NCBI RefSeq assembly: GCF_002904335.1
Contig: NZ_PPHF01000148.1
Coordinates: forward strand, 1-54,952
Length of the DNA stretch: 54,952 nt
Source: Amycolatopsis sp. CA-126428
GTDB lineage: Bacteria > Actinomycetota > Actinomycetes > Mycobacteriales > Pseudonocardiaceae
Direction of reading: 5' to 3'
Shown here: one piece after another, positions 40,628 through 48,780 of the stretch
Layout: every line of letters starts with the position of its first letter
Numbering within the stretch: position 1 is the stretch's first letter
Position numbers and translations under genes: made by a program
Notes under the pieces: generated by a model
Database searches by the model: none
What the model was told of the DNA's origin: nothing
What the model saw: the letters and a program-made list of their open reading frames with translations, nothing else

Positions 40628-40863
40628 GGCGCCTCCTCTCCCGGCCGATGCTCTGCTCAGAAGGCGGCCGGGAGGGGGACGGTGTTCACCGACACGGCCG
40701 ACGTCACACTTCCGGGGGACCGGAACCCGATGCCGAGTACGCCCGGATGACCCTCCACAAAGGCCACGTTCTCCGCTACGTTGCGGATCAACCACAAACC
40801 GCAACCTCGCAGGTCGGCCCTCCGTGCCAGACTGTTGCCCCGAACGCCGGATGGGGGTCGAAG

Positions 40864-42066
40864 ATGAGCTGGCAGGATGATCTGCGCCGACTCGACGCGG
40901 ACCTGGCGGCCGGACGGATCGAGCCTTCGGTGCACCGCAAGCAGCGTGACGAGCTGCTGGCCGCCGCCTCGGGCTCGACGGTGCCCTCGCCCGTGCCTTC
41001 ACCGCTCCGCCGGCCGGGCAATCGGTCCTGGCAGAGCGCCAACCCGGCGTACGACCGGCCGGCCGGACCGACGCCGGCCCCGATCGTGCCGCCACAGGCC
41101 GCCGCTGCGCGGCCGCCGACTCCCCAGGACCGGCCGTGGATGCGCAGCGCGCCGTCGGCGGCCAAGCCGGGCGGCATCCCCGGCATCCCCGAACTGCCCG
41201 ACCACATGACCACCGCGCCGAGCCCGGCCGACATCGTGCCGACGCGCTACCTGCGCGTCGACGGCCCGAACCAGCAGCACGCGACGCCCAGCCGCTTCCC
41301 GCCGGTCGTCGGCGGGGCCGGGCCGGCGGAGCCGCCGGTCCCGGAGCCGGAAGGGGCCGGGCGGCACCGGTGGCAGACCGGCCCGGCCGGTGAAGAGGAG
41401 CCGAGCCGGGGCGTCCCGGCCTGGTTGTTCATCACCCTCGCCGTGGTGCTGGTGGCCGGCCTCGTCGCCGGCGGCATCTATTGGTTCGGCAAGAAGGACG
41501 CCGAGCCTTCGAACGTGGCCTCGCCGCCGCCGGCAGCGTCGTCGAGCGCGCCGCCGCAGACGAACGGTGTCGTCGACCCGTCGCTGACGCTCGAGCAGCG
41601 CCTGCCCGCCCTGCCCGGCAAGGCGAACCCCGCCGATTCGACGATGTCGATCGACAAGGCGCTGGAAGCCAAGGTGATCACCGCGGCCGACGCGAAGCAG
41701 ATCCGGGCCAACAACGGCAAGGAAGTCGTCTTCCGCGCGTCGTCCGATCCCGCGAAGCCCCGCGACGGCAACTTGCTGATGGCGATCCCGACGCTGTCGG
41801 TCTACGACGCCAAGCACCTGGTGACGGGCCTGCGGCAGAACCTCTCCGGCGCACGGCTGGCGGCGACCCGGCTCGGCCCGACCGAAGACGACCTCATGTA
41901 CACCCAGCGCGGGACCGATGGCTGGGTCGGGATCCTCTGGTACGCCTCCAGCGCGGTGGTCGTCGGCATCGGCGTGTCCCAGTCGGGCACCGCCGACTCG
42001 GCTCCGCTGCGGTCCCGGCTCGAGGCGATCCGCAACACCGTGACGACCGTCTTGCCCCCCGGCTGA
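40864..42066 (+). CDS. Tandem membrane-protein paralog 1 (SHOCT-like N-terminus)
   Basis: This 400-residue protein begins MSWQDDLRRLDADLAAGRIE, a short helix similar to SHOCT motifs, followed by a Pro/Ala-rich disordered stretch of about 170 residues. One membrane helix lies near residues 190-215 (WLFITLAVVLVAGLVAGGIYW), then a Pro/Ser linker and an external domain of about 160 residues (LPALPGKANPADSTMSIDKA, LVTGLRQNLSGARL). The next gene has the same plan and clear sequence likeness, so they are tandem duplicates. The ATG is preceded by GGGGG. No function is known; the outer domain may bind cell-wall or glycan partners. Confidence 0.78.
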   Translation: MSWQDDLRRLDADLAAGRIEPSVHRKQRDELLAAASGSTVPSPVPSPLRRPGNRSWQSANPAYDRPAGPTPAPIVPPQAAAARPPTPQDRPWMRSAPSAAKPGGIPGIPELPDHMTTAPSPADIVPTRYLRVDGPNQQHATPSRFPPVVGGAGPAEPPVPEPEGAGRHRWQTGPAGEEEPSRGVPAWLFITLAVVLVAGLVAGGIYWFGKKDAEPSNVASPPPAASSSAPPQTNGVVDPSLTLEQRLPALPGKANPADSTMSIDKALEAKVITAADAKQIRANNGKEVVFRASSDPAKPRDGNLLMAIPTLSVYDAKHLVTGLRQNLSGARLAATRLGPTEDDLMYTQRGTDGWVGILWYASSAVVVGIGVSQSGTADSAPLRSRLEAIRNTVTTVLPPG

Positions 42067-42127
42067 GCGGATGCCCGCGAAGGCCGGGTGACAAGCCGAC
42101 CCGAGGGGTGGTCGAACCACCTCGAAG

Positions 42128-42140
42128 TGCACAATGTGCA
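42128..42140. promoter_or_regulatory. Inverted repeat before the second paralog
   Basis: TGCACA-A-TGTGCA is a perfect 6-bp inverted repeat in the 144-bp gap between the two paralogs, about 70 bp before the second start. It may be an operator. Support is limited to symmetry and position. Confidence 0.35.
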
Positions 42141-42210
42141 TGTCGTTGAACAGGCGAAGTGTGTCGGCCGGCCGTGGCCGGCCGATCGGACCGGAATAAG
42201 GGGGCTCCTG

Positions 42211-43434
42211 GTGTCCTGGCAGGAGGAGCTGCGACGGCTGGACGAGGAGCTCGCGGCTGGTCAGCTGTCCGCCGACGAATATCGGGCACGCCGTGACCAG
42301 GTGCTTTCCTCGGCCGTTGGAGTGCAGGACCAGCAACCGCAGCCGCCGGCGCCGTCGAGCGCCGACGAGACCCAGGTGATCGCCCCGGTCAGCCCGCCGG
42401 GCGGCACACCACAGCCGAACCCCGGTGACGCCGAACGCACGCAAGCCGTTGCCTGGCAGGCGCAGCAGCCACGGCCGGGTGACCCCGCCGCGACCGCCTA
42501 CGTGCCGCCCGTGCCGGCGCAGCCGTTTTCGCCGCCCGGCGGGTTCGCGCCGCCGCCGCAGGGTACCGACGACAACCCCGAGCGCACGCAGGTCGTCCGC
42601 AACACCGGCGAGTACCAGCCGAACTACCAGCAGGGTTATTCGCAGCAGCCGCCCGCCCAGCCGGGCTGGAACCAGGTGCCGCACGGGTCCGCCGCGCCGC
42701 CGTGGGGCACCGACGACAGCGGGCCGGCGCACAACCCGAACGACCTGAGCTGGATGCGCCAGGGTCCGGAGTCCTACTTCGAGACCAAGAGCGGGTCCGG
42801 CAAGAAGAAGGTCATCAGCATCGTCGCGGCGGTGCTGGTCGTGCTGCTCGCCGGGTTCGCCATCTGGTGGTTCGGGCTCCGCAGCGACTCGACGCCGGTC
42901 GCCGGCCAGACGGGCACCCCGACGACGACCGCGCCGAGCACCACCCCGCCGCCGCCGAGCGTCGCGCCCACCCGGGTCCCGCCGATGCCCGGCAAGGCGA
43001 GCGACAAGAACGGCACGATGAGCGTCGACGAAGCCGTGCAGAAGGAGTTCCTGAACCCGGCCGAGGCGAGCTCGATCAAGGTGGCCGGCGCCGCGTACGT
43101 CAGCTGCCAGGCGTCCACCAACAACCCGTTCGACTACACGGTCCTGCTGGTGAACACCAAGAGCGTCGCGGACGCCGAGCGGCTGGCGCAGACGCTGCAG
43201 CGGCCGGGTTCCGGCACCGGGCTCCAGCCCGTCGGCGACCGCGCCGGGCTCCCGCAGTCGGTCGGGGTGTTCAAGGCGGTCCTGCCGGACCACACGACCT
43301 ACCGGGCCGTGTACGTCTCGGGAGTCGCGGTGATCCGGGTGGACGTCAACCAGGCTCCGGCCACCGACACCGCCGTGACCAAGGAGTTCCAAGGCGTCAT
43401 GAAGGCGATGCTGGAGAACGTTCCGAACTCGTGA
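42211..43434 (+). CDS. Tandem membrane-protein paralog 2 (SHOCT-like N-terminus)
   Basis: This 407-residue paralog begins MSWQEELRRLDEELAAGQLS and ADEYRARRDQVL, close to SHOCT. A Pro/Gln-rich cytoplasmic stretch with two ERTQ(A/V)V-type motifs follows, then one membrane helix (ISIVAAVLVVLLAGFAIWWF, about residues 205-227), a Thr/Pro linker and an external domain (LPPMPGKASDKNGTMSVDEA, DAERLAQTLQ, YVSGVAVIRVDVNQ). Its GTG start keeps the paralogous N-terminus. The stop overlaps the methyltransferase-kinase start by 4 bp, linking this family to the glycan locus. Confidence 0.78.
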   Translation: MSWQEELRRLDEELAAGQLSADEYRARRDQVLSSAVGVQDQQPQPPAPSSADETQVIAPVSPPGGTPQPNPGDAERTQAVAWQAQQPRPGDPAATAYVPPVPAQPFSPPGGFAPPPQGTDDNPERTQVVRNTGEYQPNYQQGYSQQPPAQPGWNQVPHGSAAPPWGTDDSGPAHNPNDLSWMRQGPESYFETKSGSGKKKVISIVAAVLVVLLAGFAIWWFGLRSDSTPVAGQTGTPTTTAPSTTPPPPSVAPTRVPPMPGKASDKNGTMSVDEAVQKEFLNPAEASSIKVAGAAYVSCQASTNNPFDYTVLLVNTKSVADAERLAQTLQRPGSGTGLQPVGDRAGLPQSVGVFKAVLPDHTTYRAVYVSGVAVIRVDVNQAPATDTAVTKEFQGVMKAMLENVPNS

Positions 43435-45050
43435 CCGGTGCGCAGGTGACCACGCCGCTCCGGGCCGGTGCCGAGCCGGACGAGTACGGCTGCCGGGTGT
43501 TGTCCACCGGCGTCTCGGACTACTCCGACGGGGCCGAAGATCTGGTCACCGCCCTGCTGGAGAACGCGCAGGACCGCGGTTCGCTCAGTGACGAGCTGAC
43601 GCTGGCCGCGCGGACCTGGCCGGAGCGCTACCACCTCGACCACGGCCGCGCGAACGTGTTGCGGGCGCTGGACTTGCCGTCCGGCGCCGCGGTGCTGGAG
43701 ATCGGCTGCGGCACCGGCGCGGTGACCAGCTACCTGGCGGAACGGTGCCGGCTCGTGGACGCCGTCGAACCGGTGCCGAGCCGGGCCCGCGGGGCGCGCG
43801 CCCGGACCCGGGACTTCGGCGACGTCGAAGTCTTCGTCGGCGGGATCGACGACGTCCCGGCCGTCGAGGCGTACGACGTCGTGGTGGTCATCGGCGTGCT
43901 CGAATACGTCGGCGCGGGCAGCAACGACGACGACCGCTACACGGATTTCCTGCGTGCGGCGCACGCGCGGCTCCGGCCGGGCGGGACGCTGGTGCTCGCG
44001 ATCGAGAACCAGTTCGGCGTCAAGTACCTCTGCGGAGCCCCCGAGGACCACACCGGACTGCCGTGGGACGGCGTGGCCGGTTATCCGGCGGGCGGCGTGG
44101 CCCGGACGTTCTCCCGCGCCCGGCTCACCGGCCTCGTCGAGCGATCCGGGTTCACCGGGACCACCGTGCTCGGCGCCTTCCCGGACTACAAGCTGACGCG
44201 GGCTCTGCTCACCGACGAACTCTTCGCCACCCATCCGCGGCTCGCCAAGCAGCTGCCCGGTTTTCCCAGTCCCGACTGGGCGGGCACCGGGGCACGCGTC
44301 GCGGACGAGGAGCGCGTCTGGGCCGAGCTCGTCGACGCCGGACTGGCCGCGCAGCACGGCAATTCCTTCCTCGTGCTGGCCGGCAAGGACGCGGAACCGC
44401 GGGTCTGGCCGCGCGAAACGCCGGCCGCGTTCTTCAGCACCGACCGGGCCGCGGACTTCTGCACCCGGTCGGTCGTCGAGCGCGGCGGCGGCACGCTGAG
44501 GGTGCGCCGGACGCCGCTGGCCGACCGGCCCGGCTCGGCGCACGGCGTCCGGGTCGTGTCCACAGTGGACGAAGTGATCGACGCCCCGACCGTGCTCGAC
44601 GTCGTGCGCGCGGAACCCGGCCGGCTGACGGACCTGCTCGGCCGGTGGCGCGAATCCGTGCTCGCCCGGGCCGGCGAGCTGGGCCCGCGGCTGTGGGACC
44701 TGACCCCGCAGAACCTGCTCGTGACGGAATCGGGGCTCGTCCCGATCGACCTCGAATGGTCGGTCGACGGCTGCTCGGCGGAGGACGTCCTCGCCCGCGG
44801 GATCCTCATCACCGCCGACGAACTGGCTCGGTCCGGGCACGCCGAGGGGCCGACCGTGGGCGACGTCGTGCGCGACCTCTGCGAGCGGCTCGGCCTGGCC
44901 GAAGCGGTCGTGCTCGGTGTCGTGCCGGCGGAGGCGCGGTTCCAGGCCGTCCGGCAGGCGGGCCGGTGCGACCCGGAGTACCTGGCCGCGCGGACCGAAG
45001 AACTGACGCGGGCCTGGACGGTCCGGCTCGCCGAACCGTCCGGCCGCTGA
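43431..45050 (+). CDS. Large methyltransferase with C-terminal kinase-like domain (WbdD-like plan)
   Basis: This 539-residue protein has a class I SAM-methyltransferase domain at about residues 65-260 (VLEIGCGTGAVTSYLAE, VVVVIGVLEYVG, LRPGGTLVLAIENQFG). The C-terminal 250 residues contain LWDLTPQNLLV and LVPIDLEWSV at about residues 421-445, which look like the catalytic D-x4-N and metal Asp of APH/small-molecule kinases. A methyltransferase joined to a kinase is the plan of WbdD, which caps and ends O-antigen chains. The kinase reading is mine and rests on short motifs. It is coupled to paralog 2 by a GTGA overlap, and its end faces the glycan operon with a 3-bp gap. Confidence 0.75.
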   Translation: MTGAQVTTPLRAGAEPDEYGCRVLSTGVSDYSDGAEDLVTALLENAQDRGSLSDELTLAARTWPERYHLDHGRANVLRALDLPSGAAVLEIGCGTGAVTSYLAERCRLVDAVEPVPSRARGARARTRDFGDVEVFVGGIDDVPAVEAYDVVVVIGVLEYVGAGSNDDDRYTDFLRAAHARLRPGGTLVLAIENQFGVKYLCGAPEDHTGLPWDGVAGYPAGGVARTFSRARLTGLVERSGFTGTTVLGAFPDYKLTRALLTDELFATHPRLAKQLPGFPSPDWAGTGARVADEERVWAELVDAGLAAQHGNSFLVLAGKDAEPRVWPRETPAAFFSTDRAADFCTRSVVERGGGTLRVRRTPLADRPGSAHGVRVVSTVDEVIDAPTVLDVVRAEPGRLTDLLGRWRESVLARAGELGPRLWDLTPQNLLVTESGLVPIDLEWSVDGCSAEDVLARGILITADELARSGHAEGPTVGDVVRDLCERLGLAEAVVLGVVPAEARFQAVRQAGRCDPEYLAARTEELTRAWTVRLAEPSGR

Positions 45051-45053
45051 CGC

Positions 45054-46355
45054 TCAGGCGCGCATCGAATCCGGCAGCATCCGCCGCATCGCGCGGCGCG
45101 TCGGCTCCTCGAAGAAGCGGTGCAGGACGTGGGCGATGAGGATCGTCAGCGCGAGGAAGCCCAGCACGATCAGCCGGTACTCCCAGCTGGTCGGCACGTC
45201 CGTGAGCTTCAGCTTGATCTGGATGACGTGCCGCATCACGTCGATCACCAGCCAGTGCACCAGGTACAGCGCGAACGAGACCTTGCCGCCCCAGACGAGC
45301 AGCCTGGTCCGCAGCAGCCACGCCATCGGCTCGCGGTTGCCGATCGCCAGCCCGCCGATGAGCAGCAGGAACAGCGGTACCACGACCACCGTCTCGGCCG
45401 AGCCCCACATGATGTGGCCGTTGATCCGCCAGTCGAGGCCCATGTTGAAGCGGCGGAACGAGTCGAAGTGGTGCACCAGGAAGATGATGGCGACGATCAC
45501 CACGAACACGACCGTCGGCCGCAGGAACCACGGCAGCCGCGCGGAGCGGCCGTACCGCAGCACGATCAACGCGGTGAACGCGCCGCCGAAGAACTCCGTG
45601 AGCACGCGCAGCGGGATCATCCCCGGCACCAGCGCGTTGTGGAACAGCAGCAGGTCGCTGCCGTCCTCCATGGTGACGCCGATCGCGACGATCGGGACCA
45701 CCGACACCAGCGCGCACAGCACGAGCGAGCGGACGCGCACGGTCTTCAGCATCTTGGCCAGCACGGCGACCGCGACGCTGAACACCAGGTACGCCAGCCA
45801 TTCCGCGCTCAGCGACCAGTCGATCGGGTTCCACTGGTCCGGCTCGATGAACCAGCCCTGGATCAGCAGGACGTGCTCGAGGAACCGGGCCGGGCTGGCG
45901 GCCGCCTGGAGGCTCGCGTCGTTGTTCACCTGCAGCGAGTAGGCGCGGTAAAGCGCCCAGCCGAGCAGCACGAGGAGCATCACCGGCCAGATCCGGCTCA
46001 GCCGCAGCCAGAGGAAACCGAGCGCCTTGCGCGGCGTCCACGGTTCGCTCATCCGGTCGAGGTGGGTGTAGGTCATGATGAAGCCGCTGAGCACGAAGAA
46101 CAGGTCCACGCCGAGGTAACCGGTGTCGAACAGCGGGGCCAGCCGGCCCAGGAACGGGAACGACGAGACCAGTTCGGGGCGGAAGTGGAACGCCAGCACC
46201 CACAGCGCCGCCAGTGCGCGCACCCCGGTCAGCTGCGGGATGAACGCCGGAAGCGGACCCTGCTCCGGGTCGGCCTTCGTGGCGGCCTGCGCCGGTTCGG
46301 CACGCCGCTCGCCGGTGATCACCGGCAGCACGTCCGTGGTCTCGGTTGCGTCCAT
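45054..46355 (-). CDS. Acyltransferase 3 family (OafA-type) membrane protein
   Basis: This 433-residue protein has about 10-11 membrane helices and the family start FIPQLTGVRALAALWVLAFHF, with the conserved Arg and catalytic His, and FFVLSGFIMTYTH. The C-terminus has FFEEPTRRAMRRM. Relatives O-acetylate or O-succinylate sugars of surface glycans. It is the last gene of the leftward glycan operon, 3 bp after the two-part glycosyltransferase gene. Together with the AlgX-like protein it suggests an O-acylated polymer. Confidence 0.92.
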   Translation of the reverse strand: MDATETTDVLPVITGERRAEPAQAATKADPEQGPLPAFIPQLTGVRALAALWVLAFHFRPELVSSFPFLGRLAPLFDTGYLGVDLFFVLSGFIMTYTHLDRMSEPWTPRKALGFLWLRLSRIWPVMLLVLLGWALYRAYSLQVNNDASLQAAASPARFLEHVLLIQGWFIEPDQWNPIDWSLSAEWLAYLVFSVAVAVLAKMLKTVRVRSLVLCALVSVVPIVAIGVTMEDGSDLLLFHNALVPGMIPLRVLTEFFGGAFTALIVLRYGRSARLPWFLRPTVVFVVIVAIIFLVHHFDSFRRFNMGLDWRINGHIMWGSAETVVVVPLFLLLIGGLAIGNREPMAWLLRTRLLVWGGKVSFALYLVHWLVIDVMRHVIQIKLKLTDVPTSWEYRLIVLGFLALTILIAHVLHRFFEEPTRRAMRRMLPDSMRA

Positions 46356-46358
46356 TTC

Positions 46359-48164
46359 CTACCGTTTCGCTTTCGTCGCGGCCCAGGCGCGCTGGGGATC
46401 GAGGTCGACCGGCCGGGCCGGCGGATCGGGCACCACCCGGGACAGCAGGACCTGCTGCACGAGCACCGTGCGGGCGTTCCGGGCGGCGGCTTCCCGCCAG
46501 AGGCCGTGGTGTTCGAGTCCCTCCAGCCACGGGTCGTCCGGCCAGCCACCCAGCCGGTCGAGCACGGTCCGCCGCACCAGGTACCCGCTGCCCAGGTAGG
46601 GCAGCCGCGCCAGCCGCCGCGCTTCCGGGGGAAGCGCCCCGACCAGGCCGGCCACCGGGTCCGCGACCGGGCAGTGGGCCAGGTCCGCGTCCCCGCGCAC
46701 CGCGGCCAGCAAGCGGGCCACGAAGTGCGGTGAGCATCGCATGCCCGCGTCCAGGACCAGCACCAGGTCGGCTCGCGAGCCCGCCAGCAGCCGGTTGTAC
46801 GCGTAACCCGCGCCGCGGGCGATCGGGTGGTGGAGCAGGTCGTAGGGCTTCGGCCCGGCGGGTTCCGCGGTGCCGTCCTGGCACACGAGAACCCGGGACG
46901 GCACCGCGGTTCCGCGGGCCAGGTCGTCGACCAGCGCCATGACACCGGGGTCGCCCGCGCGTCGCACGATCAGCACGTCGAGGTCGTCGACGCGGTTCCC
47001 GGCGCTCGGCGCGAGCGGCAGCGCGGCCGGCGTGCTGAGCACGCCGTCGGTGCGCCGGGCGGCTTCCGTGCGTTCGACGATGAGCCGCGCCGCGAGCTGC
47101 CGGTCCGGCCCGGGTTCGGCGCCGAGCGACGCTTCGCCGCGGAACCGGGGGTCCCAGCTCGGGGTGTCGACGGCCAGCGGCGTCTCGGACGGCGGCCGCA
47201 CCACCGGTGCCGTTCGCGGCGGCCGGTCCGAGCGGGCCGGTGCCGGGTGCCGTTCCGCCAGGTCCGCCGCCAGTTCGAGCAGCCGCCGGGCCGACGGGCC
47301 CATGTCCAGCTCTTCGCGGACGAAGCGGTAGGCCTCGGCGCGGATCGACCGCTCCAGGCCGCGTTCGTGCAGCAGCGCCGCGGTGGCCGCGCCGACCACC
47401 GTCTCCCTGGCGACCACCAGGTGCTGTCCCGCGGTGAACGGCGCCAGGTCGCGGCTCGGCTCGGTGACCGCGACGCAGCCGTTGCACGCCGCTTCCAGCA
47501 CGCGCACCCACTCCAGCGCGCGCGACGCTTCCCGGTGCAGGTTCAGCAGCACGCGGCTGCGCGCGAGGTGTTCGTGCTTCGCGCGGCTCATCAGGAAGTC
47601 CGGCCGCGGCTTGACCATCGGTTCGTGCGGCGGGGTCAGCAGCCGCACTTCGAGGCCGTCCAGATCGCGCGCGGCACGGGCCAGCAGGGCCGAGCGGCGC
47701 TGTTCGGCGGTACCCAGGTAGGTGACGTCGATGTCGCGCGGGCTGTCCGGGTCGCCGCCCCACCGGTCCCACAGCGGGGTGTAGCCGAGCTGGAACCGCC
47801 GGACGTCGTGCCCGCGGCGCACGAGCTCGTCCGTCGAGTCGGCGTTGATGTCCACGGCCCCGCCGAACTGCGGCAGCAGGCCGGCGCTGGTGTCGAAGGT
47901 GCGCGTCCCGGGGTGTTCGACGCAGAACGCGATCGTCCGCCGCAGCTGGTCCGGCCGCGGGCGCTGGTGCTCGGGCAGCACCACCAGGTACTCGTGCGGG
48001 ACGACGACGAACACCGTGTCGTCGTCCTCTTCGGGCAGCGGCCCGAGGTGGGTTTCGGCCCGGCCGCCCACCGAGCGCACGGCGTCGGCGACGACCTCGA
48101 GGAGCTCCTCCATGAACGAGCTGCCGCCCGGCGCGGACGCCAGCACGAGTCGGGGGTCGGCCAC
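46359..48164 (-). CDS. Two-part glycosyltransferase (GT1/CgeB-like plus GT2-like)
   Basis: This 601-residue protein appears to join two glycosyltransferase-like halves. Residues 1-300 resemble CgeB/Glyco_trans_1_2 proteins (VTYLGTAEQRRSALLARAAR, LLNLHREASRALEWVRVLEA, ACNGCVAVTEP). After a Pro-rich linker, residues 390-600 resemble a GT2 domain (VLIVRRAGDPGVMALVDDLA, GAGYAYNRLLAGSRADLVLV, LDAGMRCSPHFVARL, GGWPDDPWLEGLEHHGLW). The aspartate of LVLDAGM may be the metal-binding position. The GTG start is 2 bp after the upstream stop. The longer open frame beyond it overlaps the coiled-coil gene and is noise. Confidence 0.8.
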   Translation of the reverse strand: MADPRLVLASAPGGSSFMEELLEVVADAVRSVGGRAETHLGPLPEEDDDTVFVVVPHEYLVVLPEHQRPRPDQLRRTIAFCVEHPGTRTFDTSAGLLPQFGGAVDINADSTDELVRRGHDVRRFQLGYTPLWDRWGGDPDSPRDIDVTYLGTAEQRRSALLARAARDLDGLEVRLLTPPHEPMVKPRPDFLMSRAKHEHLARSRVLLNLHREASRALEWVRVLEAACNGCVAVTEPSRDLAPFTAGQHLVVARETVVGAATAALLHERGLERSIRAEAYRFVREELDMGPSARRLLELAADLAERHPAPARSDRPPRTAPVVRPPSETPLAVDTPSWDPRFRGEASLGAEPGPDRQLAARLIVERTEAARRTDGVLSTPAALPLAPSAGNRVDDLDVLIVRRAGDPGVMALVDDLARGTAVPSRVLVCQDGTAEPAGPKPYDLLHHPIARGAGYAYNRLLAGSRADLVLVLDAGMRCSPHFVARLLAAVRGDADLAHCPVADPVAGLVGALPPEARRLARLPYLGSGYLVRRTVLDRLGGWPDDPWLEGLEHHGLWREAAARNARTVLVQQVLLSRVVPDPPARPVDLDPQRAWAATKAKR

Positions 48165-48166
48165 CG

Positions 48167-48703
48167 TCAGAGGGTCTTCCGGCGCACGGTGCGCAGCGGC
48201 GCGGTCACCCGCCAGCTGAGCGTGTGGCGGTGCGCTTCGAGCTCCTGCGTGAGCTCGGCGACCCGGCGGCGCAGCTGCTCGGCTTCCCGCTCGTCGTGGT
48301 GGACGACCTCGGGCAGGTCGGCGCCGTGCAGGGCGAGCTCGGCCTGCAGCAGGTCCATCCGGAGCTGGTCGCGCTCGGTCCGGGTCCGCTCCAGCTCCTG
48401 CCGGGCGAGGTCGCGGTCGCGGCGCAGGGCGTCCAGCTCGACGCGCGCCTCCGAACTTTCGTCGACCTGACGGCGGAGGTCGTCGTTGGTGCGGGCTTCT
48501 TCGGCGAGCCGTTCCTGCACGCGGAGGGATTCGCGCAGGTCCGCGTCGGCGCCCCGGAGCCTGCCGAGCAGGCGCTCGCGCTCGGCCATCAGCACCGAGC
48601 GCTCCGCGCGCAGCTGCAGCAGCTCGGCGCGCACGGACGCGGGAACGGCGTACTCGATCGGTTCGTCGGCGGCCGGGGTGATCGGGCCTTCTTCGGAGCT
48701 CAT
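48167..48703 (-). CDS. Coiled-coil protein of the glycan operon
   Basis: This 178-residue protein is mostly one long coiled coil (about residues 25-160: VRAELLQLRAERSVLMAERE, RRQVDESSEARVELDALRRD, RRRVAELTQELEAHRHTL), with heptads and many Arg/Glu. It ends in LSWRVTAPLRTVRRKTL, a basic amphipathic tail like those found next to glycosyltransferase domains, which could touch the membrane. The ATG follows GAGGGG, and its start overlaps a tiny upstream ORF (ATGA). With the methyltransferase-kinase opposite, it could be a ruler or scaffold for glycan length. No enzyme motif is present. Confidence 0.8.
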   Translation of the reverse strand: MSSEEGPITPAADEPIEYAVPASVRAELLQLRAERSVLMAERERLLGRLRGADADLRESLRVQERLAEEARTNDDLRRQVDESSEARVELDALRRDRDLARQELERTRTERDQLRMDLLQAELALHGADLPEVVHHDEREAEQLRRRVAELTQELEAHRHTLSWRVTAPLRTVRRKTL

Positions 48704-48780
48704 GCGCACCCCTCGCTGACGCTCGGTGCGGCCTGAGCGGCCAGCGCAGTGTCGAATGATTCGCTCGCAAGCTCGCTCAT
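48700..48780 (-). CDS. 26-residue translationally coupled small ORF
   Basis: This ORF begins ATGAGCGAGCTTGCG and encodes MSELASESFD, then an Ala-rich middle and a VSEGCA end. Its ATG overlaps the stop of the upstream GT4 gene (ATGA), and its stop overlaps the ATG of the coiled-coil gene in the same way. Two exact 4-bp couplings in the only gap between two operon genes are hard to explain by chance alone. It may be a true small protein, or serve mainly to pass ribosomes from one gene to the next. There is one cysteine and no membrane helix. Confidence 0.5.
   Translation of the reverse strand: MSELASESFDTALAAQAAPSVSEGCA

Noticed and set aside
40780..40805. GTTGCGG/CCGCAAC inverted repeat before paralog 1
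   Set aside because: 7-bp arms 12 bp apart are expected by chance in this composition, and no copy is found before paralog 2.
44809..47772. A 987-codon open frame on the minus strand
   Set aside because: It runs across the tail of the methyltransferase gene and shadows the real acyltransferase and glycosyltransferase genes; its product is low-complexity Arg/Pro/Gly, a GC artefact.
48165..48770. An N-terminal extension of the two-part glycosyltransferase
   Set aside because: It covers the coiled-coil gene in another frame and is Arg/Ala-rich noise; the GTG 2 bp after the upstream stop fits the operon.
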